31,529 bases of DNA from JAZSNA01 sp045536135 (GTDB taxonomy: Bacteria > Pseudomonadota > Alphaproteobacteria > CAAHEQ01 > UBA3637). The position numbers and the translations under genes were made by a program. The notes under the pieces were generated by a model, which did no database searches, had not been told where the DNA came from, and saw nothing but the letters and a program-made list of their open reading frames with translations. Of the stretch, positions 31,179 to 31,529 are shown piece by piece; within the stretch, counting starts at the first letter, position 1; each line of letters starts with the position of its first letter. The stretch is taken from NCBI GenBank assembly GCA_045536135.1, contig JAZSNA010000034.1, forward strand, positions 1 through 31,529, given 5' to 3'.

Positions 31179-31519
31179 TTCTTTATTGGGTTGTTAACCC
31201 TTCTGTTAAAAGGTCTTTTAGTTTCGAATTCTTTATCATCCGGAAAAGCTCCGTTATCATAACCACCATTATAAATAGATGATTTGTTATGTAAAGATAT
31301 TGTTAATTTAGTATATTGTTTATTATATTGTTCGGAATCTTTTCCAAATACTTGTTCGGTTGCTTTTAATATCCGAGTACGAGTTGTGGAATATATCCCA
31401 TCAATATAAGATTTACGTTCGCTGTATTTAAAAGCATCGTTTCTTTTATTCATTTCCTGATTAACAAAAGATTCATAATTTGTTGAATTAACATCTTTTA
31501 ATTTTATTTCTTTTTTCAT
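31175..31519 (-). CDS. Hypothetical 114-residue hydrophilic protein
   Basis: I do not recognise this protein. It is hydrophilic and mostly helical in the first 70 residues, with Asn, Lys and Tyr common (Tyr-Ser-Glu-Arg-Lys-Ser-Tyr, Lys-Ala-Thr-Glu-Gln-Val-Phe-Gly-Lys). A Gly/Asn-rich segment (about 83-92) and a basic end follow. There is no signal peptide, membrane helix or cysteine. The ATG at 31519 follows GGAAAAAA. Convergent with csp across the shared terminator. The 3' end may be longer in another frame (31098-31178). Probably a lineage-specific gene. Confidence 0.6.
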   Translation of the reverse strand: MKKEIKLKDVNSTNYESFVNQEMNKRNDAFKYSERKSYIDGIYSTTRTRILKATEQVFGKDSEQYNKQYTKLTISLHNKSSIYNGGYDNGAFPDDKEFETKRPFNRRVNNPIKK

Positions 31520-31529
31520 GTTTTTTTCC

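Overview
The window is a dense, low-GC (mid-30s % by eye) bacterial chromosome segment. The gene set and several neighbourhoods point to an alphaproteobacterium: priA divergent from xerC, ftsE-ftsX-DUF218-plsC, an HdaA-type DnaA relative, DUF2066 and MJ0042 zinc-ribbon proteins, and rsmG near parA-parB. Low GC, pilin-like proteins rich in cysteine and an arginine/agmatine cassette suggest a gut- or host-associated lineage; that part is inference. About 36 protein genes and one tRNA fill nearly all of it. No gene-free stretch exceeds 300 bases, and I see no insertion sequence, prophage or CRISPR array.

Layout. 1-1068: the 3' end of a pilin-like, cysteine-rich protein and a small periplasmic protein. 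1246-4485: an operon for a pyruvoyl arginine decarboxylase, an arginine/agmatine antiporter and an outer-membrane porin, equivalent to chlamydial aaxB-aaxC-aaxA. 4498-9300 (minus): a T4P/T4SS-family ATPase, ndk, a DUF2066 protein, hdaA, sufC and a short sufD. 9372-12781: priA divergent from xerC-recX. 12737-17608 (minus): ftsE-ftsX-DUF218-plsC, then an anchored protein with a histone-like tail, then lptG. 17685-21798 (plus): zinc-ribbon protein, miaB, phoH, ybeY, corC, each stop/start overlapped.

21799-31178 looks origin-proximal. It holds dnaQ behind a triple palindrome and an apparently leaderless promoter, a second pilin-like gene, a near-consensus parS site, and rsmG, a GNAT gene, metK, parA and parB in one overlapping run. 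Next come rpmJ (type without Cys), a MazG-like gene, tRNA-Thr(GGU), a cytidylyltransferase plus CDP-polyol phosphotransferase pair, maf, and an AT-rich intergenic region with DnaA-box-like repeats before a cold-shock gene.

The most notable items are: (1) the aax-like arginine-agmatine cassette outside Chlamydiae; (2) two pilin-like proteins 22 kb apart that share a C-x(25-26)-C-x9-F signature, one carrying a granulin-like CC-repeat tail; (3) parS plus a candidate oriC; (4) the three phased TGTAATTACA palindromes before dnaQ; (5) a teichoic-acid-type gene pair in an apparently Gram-negative genome.
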